A stretch of DNA of 64,000 nucleotides from positions 49,486,001-49,550,000 of the forward strand of contig CM044857.1 in assembly GCA_024500155.1 (NCBI GenBank). The letters are read 5' to 3'. Both the position numbers and the translations under genes were made by a program. Within the stretch, counting starts at the first letter, position 1; every line of letters begins with the position of its first letter. Origin of the DNA: Chenopodium formosanum. Taxonomy: Eukaryota; Streptophyta; Magnoliopsida; Caryophyllales; Amaranthaceae. The notes beneath the pieces are model-generated. The model was not told the origin of the DNA and searched no databases. It worked only from the letters and a program-made list of their open reading frames with translations. Positions 1 through 11,473 of the stretch are shown in pieces.

Positions 1-96
1 GGTGGAGGGGTTGAGGCCGGAAGAAACGGCTTTTTCGAAGGTTAATCGGACGGCTCCGAGAGGATTAGCGAGGCAATCGTACGGTAATCCTACCAT
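1..96 (-). CDS. ETG1: MCM-binding protein / ETG1, first 32 codons (gene runs off the window)
   Basis: Read on the minus strand from the ATG at 96-94, the frame stays open to the window edge and begins MVGLPYDCLANPLGAVRLTF. This resembles the remembered start of Arabidopsis ETG1 (E2F TARGET GENE 1), the plant MCM-binding protein, in the DCLxNPLGAVR core. The family binds the MCM2-7 helicase, helps unload it after replication and supports sister-chromatid cohesion in the nucleus. Only 96 bases are present, so no domain can be examined. Support from context: two E2F-type sites lie about 100-135 bases upstream, as expected for a known E2F target. The plus-strand frame here ends in a stop at about 112 and could be misread as the tail of an upstream gene, but the minus-strand reading has a clean start and a family match. 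Confidence 0.72.
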   Translation of the reverse strand, partial: MVGLPYDCLANPLGAVRLTFEKAVSSGLNPST

Positions 97-195
97 TTTT
101 GAGCTTGATCTTTGATTTTCTCTCTCTTCGTTAATCAGGGAAGTGTGTGTTAAGTGGAGATGGGGGAGTGCGGCGGGAGTGTAAGTAGGTAGGAT

Positions 196-231
196 TTTCC
201 CGCCAATTTCTAGGTGTTCAGGATTCCCGCC
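196..231. promoter_or_regulatory. Pair of E2F-type sites upstream of ETG1
   Basis: TTTCCCGCC at 196-204 and ATTCCCGCC at 223-231 lie 27 bases apart in the same orientation, each followed by AATTTC. TTTCCCGCC is the canonical plant E2F/DP site. They sit about 100 bp upstream of the ETG1 start codon, where S-phase E2F control would act. That they drive ETG1 is inferred; the sequence matches are direct. Confidence 0.75.
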
Positions 232-700
232 AATTTCAATGGGTATCTAAACGCTGCGTATTTGAGTGAAACGCATCGTATGTTTTGTTTATGGAGAAAA
301 TGTGAATTTATGGGCATTGAAGATTGAACGGTTGGCCTTGTTGGGATAAATTACTAAATTGAGCCATTGGTGGAGGTTGTGCAAGGTCATTATTAAATTG
401 GGCTAGCTAGAATCATACAAGGCTACGTCGTTCTCGTGTCAATCTTTGAAAGAATAGAACTTAGGCACAAGTCACAACCAAATATATGTGTCGTGTCATG
501 TCATATCATATCAAGTTATACTGTATCAAATTGCCTTTTTTACTACTAGTATCTCTATAATAAATTATTTATAATAATTGAATATTGTGTTTTTACATGG
601 CACATGGTCCACTGGTATGCCTCTAGCGTCATAATGTGTTGTGTCTTGCTTCTGCTCACGAGTAGGGAGTTGCGTGTGTCACGACATGCTCGTACGGGTT

Positions 701-760
701 TGGGCCAAATTCATGTTGGGCTTTTCTATATCAAAACCCAATGGCCTTGAATAAGCCCAT
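701..760. promoter_or_regulatory. Cluster of TGGGC/GCCCA elements upstream of PAC1
   Basis: TGGGCC at 701-706, TTGGGCTT at 716-723 and AAGCCCAT at 753-760 form three TGGGCY-type cores within 60 bases. Such cores (site II, TCP targets) are common in housekeeping promoters. A TGGGC core has also been described for NAC-controlled proteasome genes, which fits the downstream proteasome gene. Function is inferred. Confidence 0.5.
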
Positions 761-944
761 CTTAAAGTGGTCTCCCACTCTCCCTTATATTTTTTCAGGA
801 AAAAAAATAATTAAAATAAAAAAAGGTACCCTCTTGTTCAAGAAACGAAGACGAACAAATAAACCAGTGTTTTAGCACAAAGTATCCAGTTATTCAAGTA
901 GAAGCATAACACACAGAAAAGAATTCTGAAGTAATCCCAATATT

Positions 945-1588
945 GTAAGTTTGTTTCTTTTCCCGTCATTTCTATCATCCAATCTAGGTCTTATCACTCT
1001 GATTTCGACGATTAAGGCTGATAATTAACTGTATTTTTCTTTTGCTTTGATTTTCAATGTATGTATAACCGATTCAGATGATAATTTTGAATTAGGTGAA
1101 TATTGTAAGAACTCATTTTGTAATCCAATTAGCTTAAAAATATCCAATTTAGCTTGAACTGTGAGTTTGAATTGGGTATTTCTTAAATGTAATTTCTTCG
1201 GATTTACTTAAATTTGATGGGGGAGTTAAAATTTTAAAGAGTGTAATCCAATTTAGCTTGATAATTTTGAATTTGATTTGGGTATTTCTTAAATGTCATT
1301 TCTTTGGATTTATTTAAATTATTTAGAATTGAATGTTTGAGTGAATGTGTGAATCTGGATCATCTTAAATTGATTTTTGTTTTATGGGGTTTTAATCTCT
1401 TTTGAAGTATTTGCTTTATTGGGTTTTGAATCTTTTGATTGATATATGTTATTTTTTGTCAAGAAATGCTGTACTTTTTGTTAATTTGGTATTGTGACTT
1501 GATTGATCATCGATGGATGAGAACCAAATGTTGTGTAACTTTCATTTAAATGTGATGATTAACTCATAATTGTCGATGCCTATGGTAG
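945..1588 (+). other. Probable PAC1 leader (5'UTR) intron
   Basis: A strong GTAAGT donor at 945 follows a transcript-like leader. A T-rich, AT-rich stretch then ends in TATGGTAG at 1581-1588, six bases before the PAC1 ATG at 1595. Inside it a segment of about 72 bp is duplicated (about 1141-1212 and 1245-1319), sharing ATCCAATTTAGCTTGA and GGGTATTTCTTAAATGT. Inferred from splice signals only. Confidence 0.5.
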
Positions 1589-1594
1589 TGAATC

Positions 1595-2347
1595 ATGTCT
1601 CGGAGATACGACAGTCGGACTACCATTTTCTCACCTGAGGGTCGGCTTTACCAAGTCGAGTATGCCATGGAGGCGATTGGGAATGCAGGAAGTGCCATAG
1701 GTATTTTGGCTAATGATGGGGTTGTTTTGGTTGGTGAGAAGAAGGTCACTTCTAAGCTTCTTCAGACCTCCACTACTACTGAGAAGATGTATAAGGTTGA
1801 TGATCATGTAGCTTGTGCTGTTGCTGGTATCATGTCTGATGCTAACATTCTGATAAACACAGCTCGAGTCCAAGCACAGCGTTACACTTTTTCGTACCAA
1901 GAACCAATGCCTGTTGAGCAGTTGGTCCAATCTCTGTGTGATACCAAGCAAGGTTACACACAGTTTGGTGGGCTTCGGCCTTTTGGTGTTTCCTTTCTCT
2001 TTGCTGGATGGGACAAGAATTATGGTTTCCAGCTTTATATGAGTGATCCGAGTGGAAATTATGGTGGGTGGAAAGCTACTGCAATAGGAGCTAACAATCA
2101 AGCTGCACAGTCTATGCTTAAGCAGGACTACAGGGATGATATCAACCGCGAAGATGCTATTCAGCTTGCATTGAAGGTCCTCAGCAAGACGATGGACAGC
2201 ACAAGTCTGACCTCGGAGAAGCTTGAATTGGCTGAAGTTTATCGTCTGCCTTCTGGAAAAGTCAAGTACCAGGTACACTCTCCAGAATCCTTGACCAAAT
2301 TGTTGGCTAAATCTGGACTGACTCAAGCTGCCACAGAAACCTCTTGA
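1595..2347 (+). CDS. PAC1: 20S proteasome subunit alpha type-4 (PAC1-type)
   Basis: A 250-residue protein encoded by one uninterrupted coding exon. It matches plant alpha-4 (alpha 3, PAC) subunits over its whole length as remembered from Arabidopsis PAC1, including the same length and the C-terminal ETS. The N-terminal alpha-subunit signature RRYDSRTTIFSPEGRLYQVE occupies residues 3-22. Alpha subunits are non-catalytic: they form the outer rings of the 20S core, gate substrate entry through their N-terminal tails and dock the 19S regulator in cytosol and nucleus. The GRLYQVEYA motif and the internal SDPSGNYGGWKA segment (about 149-160) are intact, with no frameshift. The ATG at 1595 is chosen because it starts exactly at the conserved MSRRYDS and follows the inferred leader-intron acceptor. 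The gene is tail to tail with the minus-strand gene ending at 3673. Confidence 0.97.
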   Translation: MSRRYDSRTTIFSPEGRLYQVEYAMEAIGNAGSAIGILANDGVVLVGEKKVTSKLLQTSTTTEKMYKVDDHVACAVAGIMSDANILINTARVQAQRYTFSYQEPMPVEQLVQSLCDTKQGYTQFGGLRPFGVSFLFAGWDKNYGFQLYMSDPSGNYGGWKATAIGANNQAAQSMLKQDYRDDINREDAIQLALKVLSKTMDSTSLTSEKLELAEVYRLPSGKVKYQVHSPESLTKLLAKSGLTQAATETS

Positions 2348-3672
2348 GTCAATGTACCTCAAGTGTCATTCATGTCATTAAGATCCTTGCATTGCCAGAT
2401 ACTAGAATGTAGCCTTTATTATATATGACTGTTATAAATCTATCTTTGTTGAACTTTGATCTAGAATGAAAAAAGCACACTCTGCATCTGCTAGCTATTG
2501 CTTTATGTTGTAATTCTTGGAGCAATTGGTCATTGTTATTCCTTGCACCACTAGTATTGATCAAACTAGGTGACGAGGGTTCTGAAAGGTTTTCAGTTTA
2601 CTTATGTTGCTTACTATGTTTTTCCATGAGCAATCATTTGTAGCTATTATTGAGCATTGATACTTATCATATGACGCCCTTGTGTTGACCTTTAAGATGA
2701 AAGGGTTACCAAGGTCTGTTTCTTCCATTACGTATCCATCTGTTTTCGGTTCTTCACTCATACACTTTGCCAAATTCTTATGTCCTGCCTTTCAGTCATT
2801 CTTAGCTAGCTACAATTGGGAACAGACAATTTAGTAATAATTTGCTTTACTGTTTGTCAAACTCAATCCTGCATAATTGTGCATCGTTACCTAAATCCTA
2901 GGAACCCTTGTAGCTGTGGTAAATTTACTGCTTGAGACGATTATGACTGCAATTTGTAGTTTGTTGCTGATGTTGCTATTCGCCTATTCCATTTGCAGTA
3001 TATGATTTGCGTCAGTGATTTCTTAAACCGATATATTAACTATATCAACTTCACTTTGAGCTGTTTAGATGTGTACCATATACTTAAATGTTAAGCAGAT
3101 GATGCTGCAATTTAACTTATCAGTTATCATATTCTGATTTCTGTACTGAGAGTCTGAGATTATTGGCGACAAATTATGTGTTCATCACCTGTCCTTCAGC
3201 TAATGACAGTAGTAAGTGTTAGCAATATCTGTCACACAAGTGATCCTTGGTTAGGACCCTATTCTATACGAACATTGCAAAGTGTCCTGAGTCTCGAGAC
3301 CCAGACCAACCAGCTGTTTCCGTTCGGGTCAACCTATGCAACCTGAATTTGCAGCCTAGCCTAAAGCTTGATCAGCTCTAATACTCTGTTTATTGTAGGC
3401 TTTCGATTCTCTCTTTTCTCGGCGCCTAATTTTCAATGAAGGTCTAAACCAATAGTAGTCTTTTTATTTCACAACATCAATACAACCATCAAATTTTGTA
3501 GCACACAAAGTTATTATAGCTAAATGCGAGCACATTTGAGAAATTCAGTACTGAATTACTGATACATTATGTATAGAACAATGAGTAGCAAATTACATAC
3601 AAGTATACTCCATATATTGCTATGCTATTATCTTAAACAAAATTCCGAGCCAAAATTTACAGCTCCAATCAA
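2348..3672. other. Tail-to-tail intergenic region
   Basis: The first 120-150 bases are probably the PAC1 3'UTR, and the last part (about 3480-3672) the 3'UTR of the minus-strand gene. Small open frames between them show no family resemblance or composition typical of coding sequence. I see no transposon ends or RNA genes. Confidence 0.4.
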
Positions 3673-4515
3673 TCACCTAGAGAATAGATTAGTAAAGAAG
3701 TTGCCAGAGTTCTTTTTCTGAAGGCAAGCAACATGAGCATATCTCCCAAACTTGTCCTTTTGCCTTTCTTCACCTGCTGTATCTTTCTTGCACACCTTAC
3801 AGGTTTTGTCCACCCAGCCTTCCTCCACATATTGCCCATCCACTGTATGATAAGAAAAAACCAAGAATGAGTAAAGAATACGGCGAATTGCCAAACAGTT
3901 AGACATCTAACAGGGGTGGAATGTTGATAGTGTTGTTTAGATTTTAACTGCAACTCGCTACTTAAGGTTACTAAGGCTATTTTGCCGCATGTTAGTTGAA
4001 TTAGCTAGCTAGATAAGCTTTATGGCATTGGATTGCAAGATTTACATACCTTCGACATATGATTTGAAGAAATCCTTGTATGTTCCTCCGATTTTCCTCC
4101 GAAGAGCTCCATACTAAAAGTCAATAAAACTTGAACATCTTAAAATCGAAAATGTGTAGTAATAGTTACAATAACATAAGCCCTATTCATCATTAATTGT
4201 AAGGTGATAAAAAAAAATCGGTACCTGTTCCCTATTCATCATTCGACCTGAGCTGGTAGTTTCCCTAGCTTCCTCAATAAGCTGAGCATCCTCCGCTGAC
4301 CTTGCTTGAGCAAAATCCAAAGCATCAGTGACACTCGTAAACAAAGATTGCTTCTTCTTCTTTGGTTGCTCCTCCTTGTCGTCTTCCTTTTTCGCTGAGA
4401 CTACTCTTAATATGTTGCTCTGTCTATAACTATGTATGCGCATGGTTTGAGGAGCTATGGATGGTTGGAGGATCCCATTCTGGGAAGATGATAGGGGTAA
4501 GGTTCTGAATCCCAT
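3673..4515 (-). CDS. Probable plastid protein with a CxxC...HxxC motif, function unknown
   Basis: Three exons join in phase: 4515-4225, 4113-4050 and 3842-3673, giving 525 nt (174 residues plus stop). Each junction has a minus-strand GT donor and AG acceptor. Residues 1 to about 40 are rich in Ser, Gln and Arg with few acids, like a chloroplast transit peptide. A very basic/acidic segment follows (KKEDDKEEQPKKKKQ). A helical stretch, VTDALDFAQARSAEDAQLIE, precedes the compact C-terminal part. That part has KIGGTYKDFFKSYVE, then CKVC and about 22 residues later HVAC, a spacing suited to a single zinc ion. I recognise the look of a conserved plant plastid protein but cannot name the family. Splicing is well supported; function is not. 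Confidence 0.75.
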
Positions 4516-5250
4516 TTATGGCTTTTCTTCTTTTATATTTTTGTTAATTGAAACGCAAGTAATGATTTAGAGAGTAGAGAAATAAAGAATATATATACTT
4601 GTGTAATGGTATGTTGAACTATGTTACTTTAGGAATTTAGCAGCATAATTTTGTGGGGTTTGTAAGTTGAGGTAGCTATGTGACAAGAGCCACATACTGT
4701 AAGAGATTAGTTACCACTCAGAAAATATGGTTTAGAAAGAGAGTGACGTGGCTCTTCAGTTTGCTTGTCAATTGAGACGCTTTGCGTCAAAATCTTTTGT
4801 GTACCATGTATTTTTGCAACTTTGCAAGCATCTACCGAGGATAGTCGTGTGGTTATCTAATAGCGTAATTACCAATCCGTGTTCAAAGGAAAGATTTTCC
4901 GGATAAGTCCGAATTAGTTAGGCAACTAACAAAGGTAGACTTTGATTAAGGGCACTTTTGACTCTTTAAAGTTAAGTAATCTGTTTAGCAATTAGCCATA
5001 CTCTTATGACATTACTAAAATTATACGTTCTTAACCATGATTTATCATTCACTCTCATGAAGGACATATGCTGAAGTAAAGCCATCAGAAGACTAACTGT
5101 ACAAAGCATTTCTTCTAAGTAGACGAGACATGTCCTAACTTCTCTTGTTATGTGACGATGCACAAAATCAGCCACATACCTGCTGTCATTTCATATGGTA
5201 TTAACAAAACTGATTGTAAGTAAGGCTAATTACACAGCATAATCCGAGTC
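4516..5250. other. Intergenic: promoter of the plastid-protein gene and KUP2 3'UTR
   Basis: Minus-strand genes lie on both sides, so the left part is the upstream region of the 3673-4515 gene and the right part includes the KUP2 3'UTR and polyadenylation region. No other gene, repeat or motif stands out. Confidence 0.4.
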
Positions 5251-8200
5251 TTAAACAACATAGACCATGCCAACCTCTAGAAGGGACACCGGTGGCACCC
5301 GGAGTGCAACATCAGGCCCTCTGCAGTTCCTCCTAAGAAAATTATACCCAAAATTAATGGAAATCCTCTTAAGAAAAGATGATCCTTGTTTAGCTCTAAC
5401 ATGGGAATGCCCTATTATAAAGGCACTCCCAGCTTGCTGAGCATCCCATAGATCATCTAATTCTTGCAGCATCTGAACTTCTCTGTCATCACAGGACCTT
5501 GCATCATCAGCGAATCTCAATCTTCGTTTGACAGGCACCATCTCCATGATGTCCCCCATGCTGTCAACTGTAGGCAGTCCAATGGACACGCTTGCTGGTT
5601 GTGGGTTTTCATCAATCTCAAATGGAGGTTCACGGGAGTATCTGATGGTGCCCGTCATAGCTAACCTACATCCATCATTTAATCGAGCCTCGTCATATTG
5701 AAGGGACTGTTGGCCTTCCCCTTGTTCCTGGGCCCAATCATAACGGATGAATTTATCCAACTTAGTAGCAAGCTCAGACTCAAAGGAATCAACGTCTTGG
5801 TGGACATCACGGTACCCATAACGGATTATGCATCGATAGGAACGATGATTTGAGGGGCCCACACGGCTAATAAGATATCTCTCAGCTGGGGGAATGTAGG
5901 GAACAGGAACAGACTTCACACAGACAAAGACCAGTATCTTGTGGAATGCAGGGAGATTTGTGACAAAGCGAGAGAAGTTAGCTGGGATGCCAGAAGTGAG
6001 GTCAGTAAAGACCATGCCAATGCCTGGGACACGTGATATTCCTAAGCTCGGGCCTAAGGCTAGAAGCCATTCCAAGGACACTTTGTTGTGGAGGTCAAAT
6101 TCATACTTTTTTATGGTGGCGTAGTGCCATACAAACATGATGGCCATCAGAATGAGAGCTAACAGGATTGGAAGCCAGGCTCCCTCAGAAAATTTGACCA
6201 GAGAAGCTGAGAAGTAGAGGATTTCGATTGAACCAAAGAAGAGAAGGAAACAAAGAGCTAATATGGGAGGTTTATGCCAGCATAGAACAATGACCAACGA
6301 CATCAGGCATGTTGTCACCAACATCACTGTCATCACTGCTAAACCTGCAGGGCAAATAAAAATTTGAAGTTTCTCAATATACCAAGTAATAAGGCTCTTA
6401 TCCCATCCAAAATTTTAAATGAAAATGTATATGGAGAGAAAAGGTTTAACAAGAGTCGAAAATGAGAAGATTAAAGTACCTGATGCATTTCCCAAGTGTT
6501 TCGTATCTCTGAATCCTATTGTAACAGCAATACAGAGGACCATCAGTATCCAGTTGATTTCAGGAATGTATATCTGGCCATGTATCTTATCTGACGTGTG
6601 AACAACCTTGACTCGGGGGAAGCAACCAAGTGATTGGCTTTGGTTAATGATTGAGAATGTCCCGCTTATAATTGCTTGACTTCCCACAACTGAAGCAAGA
6701 ATAGCTACCAGAATCACTGGCCATTTGACCTTTTCTGCACCCAAAAGTTTCCATGTTAAGCTACCAAATTAGTTTGGACTTTGGAACCAACACGGTACAT
6801 AGTAATACATATTGCATTAAAAATAAGGTACCTGGAACAGAGAGGTAAAAACTGATTGCATCAGAATTCTCATGATGCATTGACAAATAAGCAGCTTGAC
6901 CCATATAAGCTAGTATGAGGGTTGGATATACCAGAAAAGTGAAAGCAATCTGCAAGAATTGGTGGATCAGAATTTCTGTTTGTAGCTGAGTGCATGAAGT
7001 TGCAAACCATAGACACCAGACATGATGCTGAAAATGACTGAATTAAAGTCAAACAAGGAGGTTACAATATGTACCTGAATTGCCATGTAAGAGAAGTGTC
7101 CTAAATCAGCAAACATTGCCTCCGAACCTGCAAAGAGGACAGTTAGAAACCTGTTGTGTAAACTTAAAGACTCAATTCGGTTATAATCAAAAACAAGGTG
7201 TAAGGAGACTAGATGCACTACATAACTCAGGGTAGTTAATTCACTGATGGTAGGGGTGTGAATGAGAAATTGGTTTGAAACGAGTCTTTGTAAAGACTGT
7301 AGGTGTTGGCGAGCCCTAGATTGATAAAGTGATAACTGATAAGTGATAATAGACATAGTGCTTGAGTAAACAAGATTGTAAGTTTACCAGTAATGCAGAG
7401 CAGAACACCTCCTAAAGACATCCATCCACTTATCGTGGTTTTCTTCAAGAACTTGTACATGTAGTATGGTGAAATAGCTCGATAAACTTGTGGATTCCAA
7501 TGTAGAATATTATATAACCCCAGACCACTTATGCATAGTAGCCAGATCAAAACTATAGGTGCAAAGACGAAGCCAACTCGATGTGTTCCATAGTGTTGAA
7601 GAGCAAAAAGACAGACTAAAATGAAGCATGTGATTGGGATCACAGCATCTGCAAAAGAAAGTGTAATAAAATCAAGGTGTTGAACTTGGAAGTCAAAAAG
7701 CTATTTCCAAATAACGTTGAATTCCTATTTGCTATTAAAATGAGATTCTTGGAAATAAAACAATGCTGCACTTGTATAAGCTAACAGAACTTGCTCATCA
7801 AATACTATTGATTATACTATACTCCATTACTCCCTTGTCCCTAACAATTCTATGATTTCTATTATTGGCTGTCCCAAAATAACAAATCACTTCCTAAGCT
7901 TAGGAAATCGATTTTTCCTTTCCCATATTATTCTTAATGAAACTAAGAAGAGGAATCCCAGTGAAAGACTATACAGAAGGATTAGCTGTTCAATTTAACT
8001 CGTGTTCTTAAAAAATGGCTCTTAATCAAATGTGACATTATTTAGGGACAATGAAAAGATCAGACGCGTCCTCTTAATGGGTTGTTGCAGCATGCTAACA
8101 AAACCCGGCTTTGATTTATTTATTGGAAATCCTGAGAATTGAGTCCTCCAAATTCCAAAGAATTGTCATAGGTGTGTCAGCCCATGCTACGTAGTAGGTT

Positions 8201-10512
8201 TCCACCACAATGTGTATGCTTGTCCACACATATTATCACCACTCAAAGTAGTGGGCACACTAACACCTATACCAAATTACCGACACATTGAACATCAAAG
8301 GAACACAAACCATCCCAGAACAAGAGGGCACAATCCACATTTGATATACGAAGTATTTTTTTTCCAGTCAAAATATATAATTTTGATCATTAGTTGTATG
8401 ATGTAAATTTCAAATTTATGTATGATGTAATAATTTACAAGAGCATTTCTGTAAATTAACTTCCATACGGTTTTTGCTTAATTTTAAACATGTGAGGGAG
8501 GACTGTCCTAAACTCCTAATACAAACTACGTAGTACATAGTATGACTCTATGTTCTCTATCAAAATCTAAGAAGATACTCCATCAACTGTTGCTCTGATT
8601 TCGTAGCCGACTTGGCTGTGTTTATTGAAAATTCCTGGACAGGGTCTCATATCTTTCACAAGGACTTCAATTTCTGATCAAAAATGGGAAGAACACTAGG
8701 AAGAAAATGACGTACTTATTGATTAAAACGTAGACCACATGTTTTGCAGCATATATGATAGGTGGAAAATACATTTTCAACAGTCATTTTCAATATCAAT
8801 ACAATTCAGAACGCAGACTATGCATCATCATTCAACAAAAAAAATCAGAAAATTAACACGAGAAAAATAATGACGAAGATTCAAAGACAAGTCGTGTATG
8901 TGCCTAACAAAAACAACCAAGCTAAGACAATCCTATACTATAAAACAGTTATCACAAAGAAGGAAAATATTGACGGGAAAGTAATTTGTCAAAATAAGAT
9001 ACATGTCAAATTAAATAGGCAATTGTGCACTTTTCAACGTTATGCTCCTTGTAATTTCCATTGCAAAGGCTAATATTCAGCATGAGTATGACATTTTACA
9101 GATATTGGACTTCGAAATTCATGAACAATAATCAACTTGGATACTTGTAACTTCTGATCGATAATCACTAAAATCAATAATCAAACAGACTAGTAATTCA
9201 GCCAGAAGAGCTTTGAAGACTTACATTGGTGATTCTCAGGGGACATCAAAGACTCGAGGCCGGAAACAGCTGTGAAAACTACATTAAAAGAGCTCACAAC
9301 ATAAGCAGGGGAGAAAATGTCAAAATGGGAACCAGAAGAACTAATAAACCACTCAAATTGAAGAAGATTAAACTACATTTTCAGAGAAAAACTCTCTTCA
9401 AAGTCATTCATTTAGCAAAATTAAGGCAATTGTTTCTGAACAAAATTAAAAAAAATTGTTTCGAGTATTCTCACTTGTGCATTCTTGATGAAATAAGAAA
9501 CCTCCATACTTCTTTCTAGACAATGGAAAACTCATTTTGTAAACATTTTAACCCAACAAAATTACACTAGAAGGAATGTTCAGAGAGCCAAATTACACCC
9601 AAAATCTATGTTCAGACATAAATGTGTCAAACTGTTCAACTCGGCTACTTCATTTTAATTCTTTTAAAGGAAATAACATGTTTGTCAAGGATTCGACACA
9701 GGTCCTCGAGGTGAAACTAAGAGTCCGAGCAACATAAACCACGAATTAATTAAAGCAATCAAAAGAAAGAAAATTATACCAGAGATAGCAGGAGTAAGGA
9801 GTCCATCTCCAATAACCATACAAGTACCAAGAAGAACCAACACTAGCAATGCAGTACGCAAACACTTATACTTCTCAAGCACCATTTTAACCTTAGAATT
9901 ACTATTACTCCCAGGAGGATGCTCCATCTTATATGTACTAACATCTTCATCTGATGCCTGTCTATTTGGCAAAAGACTCACTTTGGCATGCCTACATATC
10001 AATGAATATAGAGCAAAAGTACCACCTGCAAATATTTCATACACAATATTATTCACCACTAACAACAAACATATAAAATATGGTATAAATCTAAGTTTTA
10101 TAACTTAGGTTATAAATAAAATTATTATTACATACCTTCACCATTGTCATCTGCTCTTAAGACTATGAAAACATACTTAAACAAAGGAAGTAAAGTTAAT
10201 GTCCAAAATACAAATGAAAGAACACCCAGAATTTCTTCATTTGTTTCAGAATGATGAATGTCATCTGCAAAAGTACTCTTGAACACATATAAAGGGGAAA
10301 TACTCAAATCTCCATATACAACTCCCAAGCTTTGATATGCTAATATTAATACTGCTCTCCAAGATTTGTCCTACAATAAATAAAATTATATCAAAAAAAA
10401 AAAAAAAAGTCCAAATAAAATAAAATTAGGATGAAATTAAATTAAATGGGTAGAGTATAATAAGTACCTTGTTATTGTTGGAACCCCAGCAATTATTATT
10501 ACTAGTGTCCAT
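5251..10512 (-). CDS. KUP2: KUP/HAK/KT potassium transporter, KUP2/POT2 type
   Basis: Nine exons join in phase into 2361 nt (786 residues): 10512-10468, 10370-10136, 10025-9780, 9278-9225, 7648-7388, 7127-7075, 6949-6832, 6734-6480 and 6344-5251. The protein is a multi-pass K+ uptake permease of plasma or vacuolar membrane. The family signature GVVYGDLSISPLYVF is at residues 31-45. GDGLLTPAISVF, CLFALQHYGTHRVGFVFAPI and GSQAIISGTFSIINQ follow in family order, and the long C-terminal cytosolic domain ends NCRGPDVALRVPPVSLLEVG. Length and sequence, including the MVYVV end, fit remembered Arabidopsis KUP2/SHY3 (794 residues), a transporter linked to cell expansion. Exon 4 is only 54 nt; its acceptor at 9279-9280 restores the expected ISVFTAVSGLE, which fixes that choice. 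A leader intron is likely: acceptor 10520-10519, donor about 10927. I see no break or missing motif. Confidence 0.95.
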
Positions 10513-10518
10513 AATTTT

Positions 10519-11020
10519 CTGGGTATAAGATAAAATCTTCAATTAAACCCAGATTTGAAGTGGGATTTATGAGTGTGTTATGAACTTCTAGAACAAGAAT
10601 CGAGATTCAAGAGGCAATTTTTTAAGATACCCAGATGAATATGTCAAAAAAAATTCACTTCACCTAGGCAAACAAAGAACAAATACTATAATATGTTAAG
10701 AAAAGTCTTTTTTCGAAGTATAAATAATGAACATAATTTAGCAACTTTACGGGGAACCCACATGAAATCATAAACTTTAAGACGTCATTTTAGCAGTAAG
10801 ATAACTGCATTTCTGACCAACTATAAACAACACAACATTCTCAATATTTGATTTAATCATTTGAAGGACTGACCGACTGATACATAAAGGAATACATTGT
10901 GATTAAAAAGAGCACTCGAGGACTTACCATGGGAAAAGGATGAAGATTTAAGTGGGTAATCTGAGAAGCTGAAACATTGCAAGATTAACAAAAGAATGAA
11001 AGAGAAGGAAGAAAGATTGT
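10519..11020 (-). other. Probable KUP2 leader intron and untranslated first exon
   Basis: On the minus strand, ACCCAG lies six bases before the KUP2 ATG (acceptor at 10520-10519). TTTTCCCATG followed by GTAAGTCC gives a strong donor at about 10927. The bases above 10928 would then be the untranslated first exon; its start is not visible. Inferred from splice signals. Confidence 0.4.
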
Positions 11021-11339
11021 TGGAATGAAATGAAGCAAGAAAATTATTTACAAGGAATGTAAAAAGACGGCAGATATTTGTAATTTGCTGTACCATAATC
11101 ACGTGATCTAACAATAGTTGTAACAAGTTTAAATAACTAATGTCATCATACCAAAGTAGCCCCACCAAAAATAATGGTCATTTAATTTAGCCATCTATTT
11201 CTCTTTTAAGATTGGGCCCTTAAATTCTCCTTCTAACATGGAAACTTGGAGCTTTATACTTTTAATACCAAATTTTTACTCTTTTGTTATTGGTAAAATC
11301 AATCCATAACTATTACAGTGATACCTACTCCGTTCTTAC

Positions 11340-11440
11340 TTACAACTTGTTTTGATTTATTGAATTGAGCTGAACTGAACTAAATTAAATTAATTGGAGC
11401 TGAACTGAACTGAAGATTTTATGAGAGAAGGAAATTAGGA
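11340..11440 (-). mobile_element. Fragment of a Tourist-like MITE, reverse orientation
   Basis: The segment reading GAGCTGAACTGAACT...GGAGCTGAACTGAACTGAA, then TTTTATGAGAGAAGGAAATTA, is the reverse complement of the right half of the element at 11474-11645. Its outer end is worn and no target duplication is visible. Confidence 0.5.
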
Positions 11441-11473
11441 AAATGACTTATCACAATAGTAGTGAGACACTAA

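Larger units (their letters stand above)
97..944. other. Divergent intergenic region between ETG1 and PAC1, including the PAC1 leader exon
   Basis: Both flanking genes are transcribed outward from this stretch. The left part carries the E2F pair, the right part the TGGGC elements and a TATA-like TATATTTT at 786-793. About 835-944 is probably the untranslated first exon of PAC1, ending at a GTAAGT donor (945-950). The AT-rich middle (about 300-650) shows nothing recognisable. Confidence 0.5.

Noticed and set aside
2..112. Plus-strand frame ending in a stop, as the tail of an upstream gene
   Set aside because: The opposite strand gives a clean ATG and a match to the ETG1 N-terminus, with E2F sites correctly placed.
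1631..2362. Long minus-strand open frame opposite PAC1
   Set aside because: It is the antisense shadow of a conserved proteasome gene and has no family resemblance.
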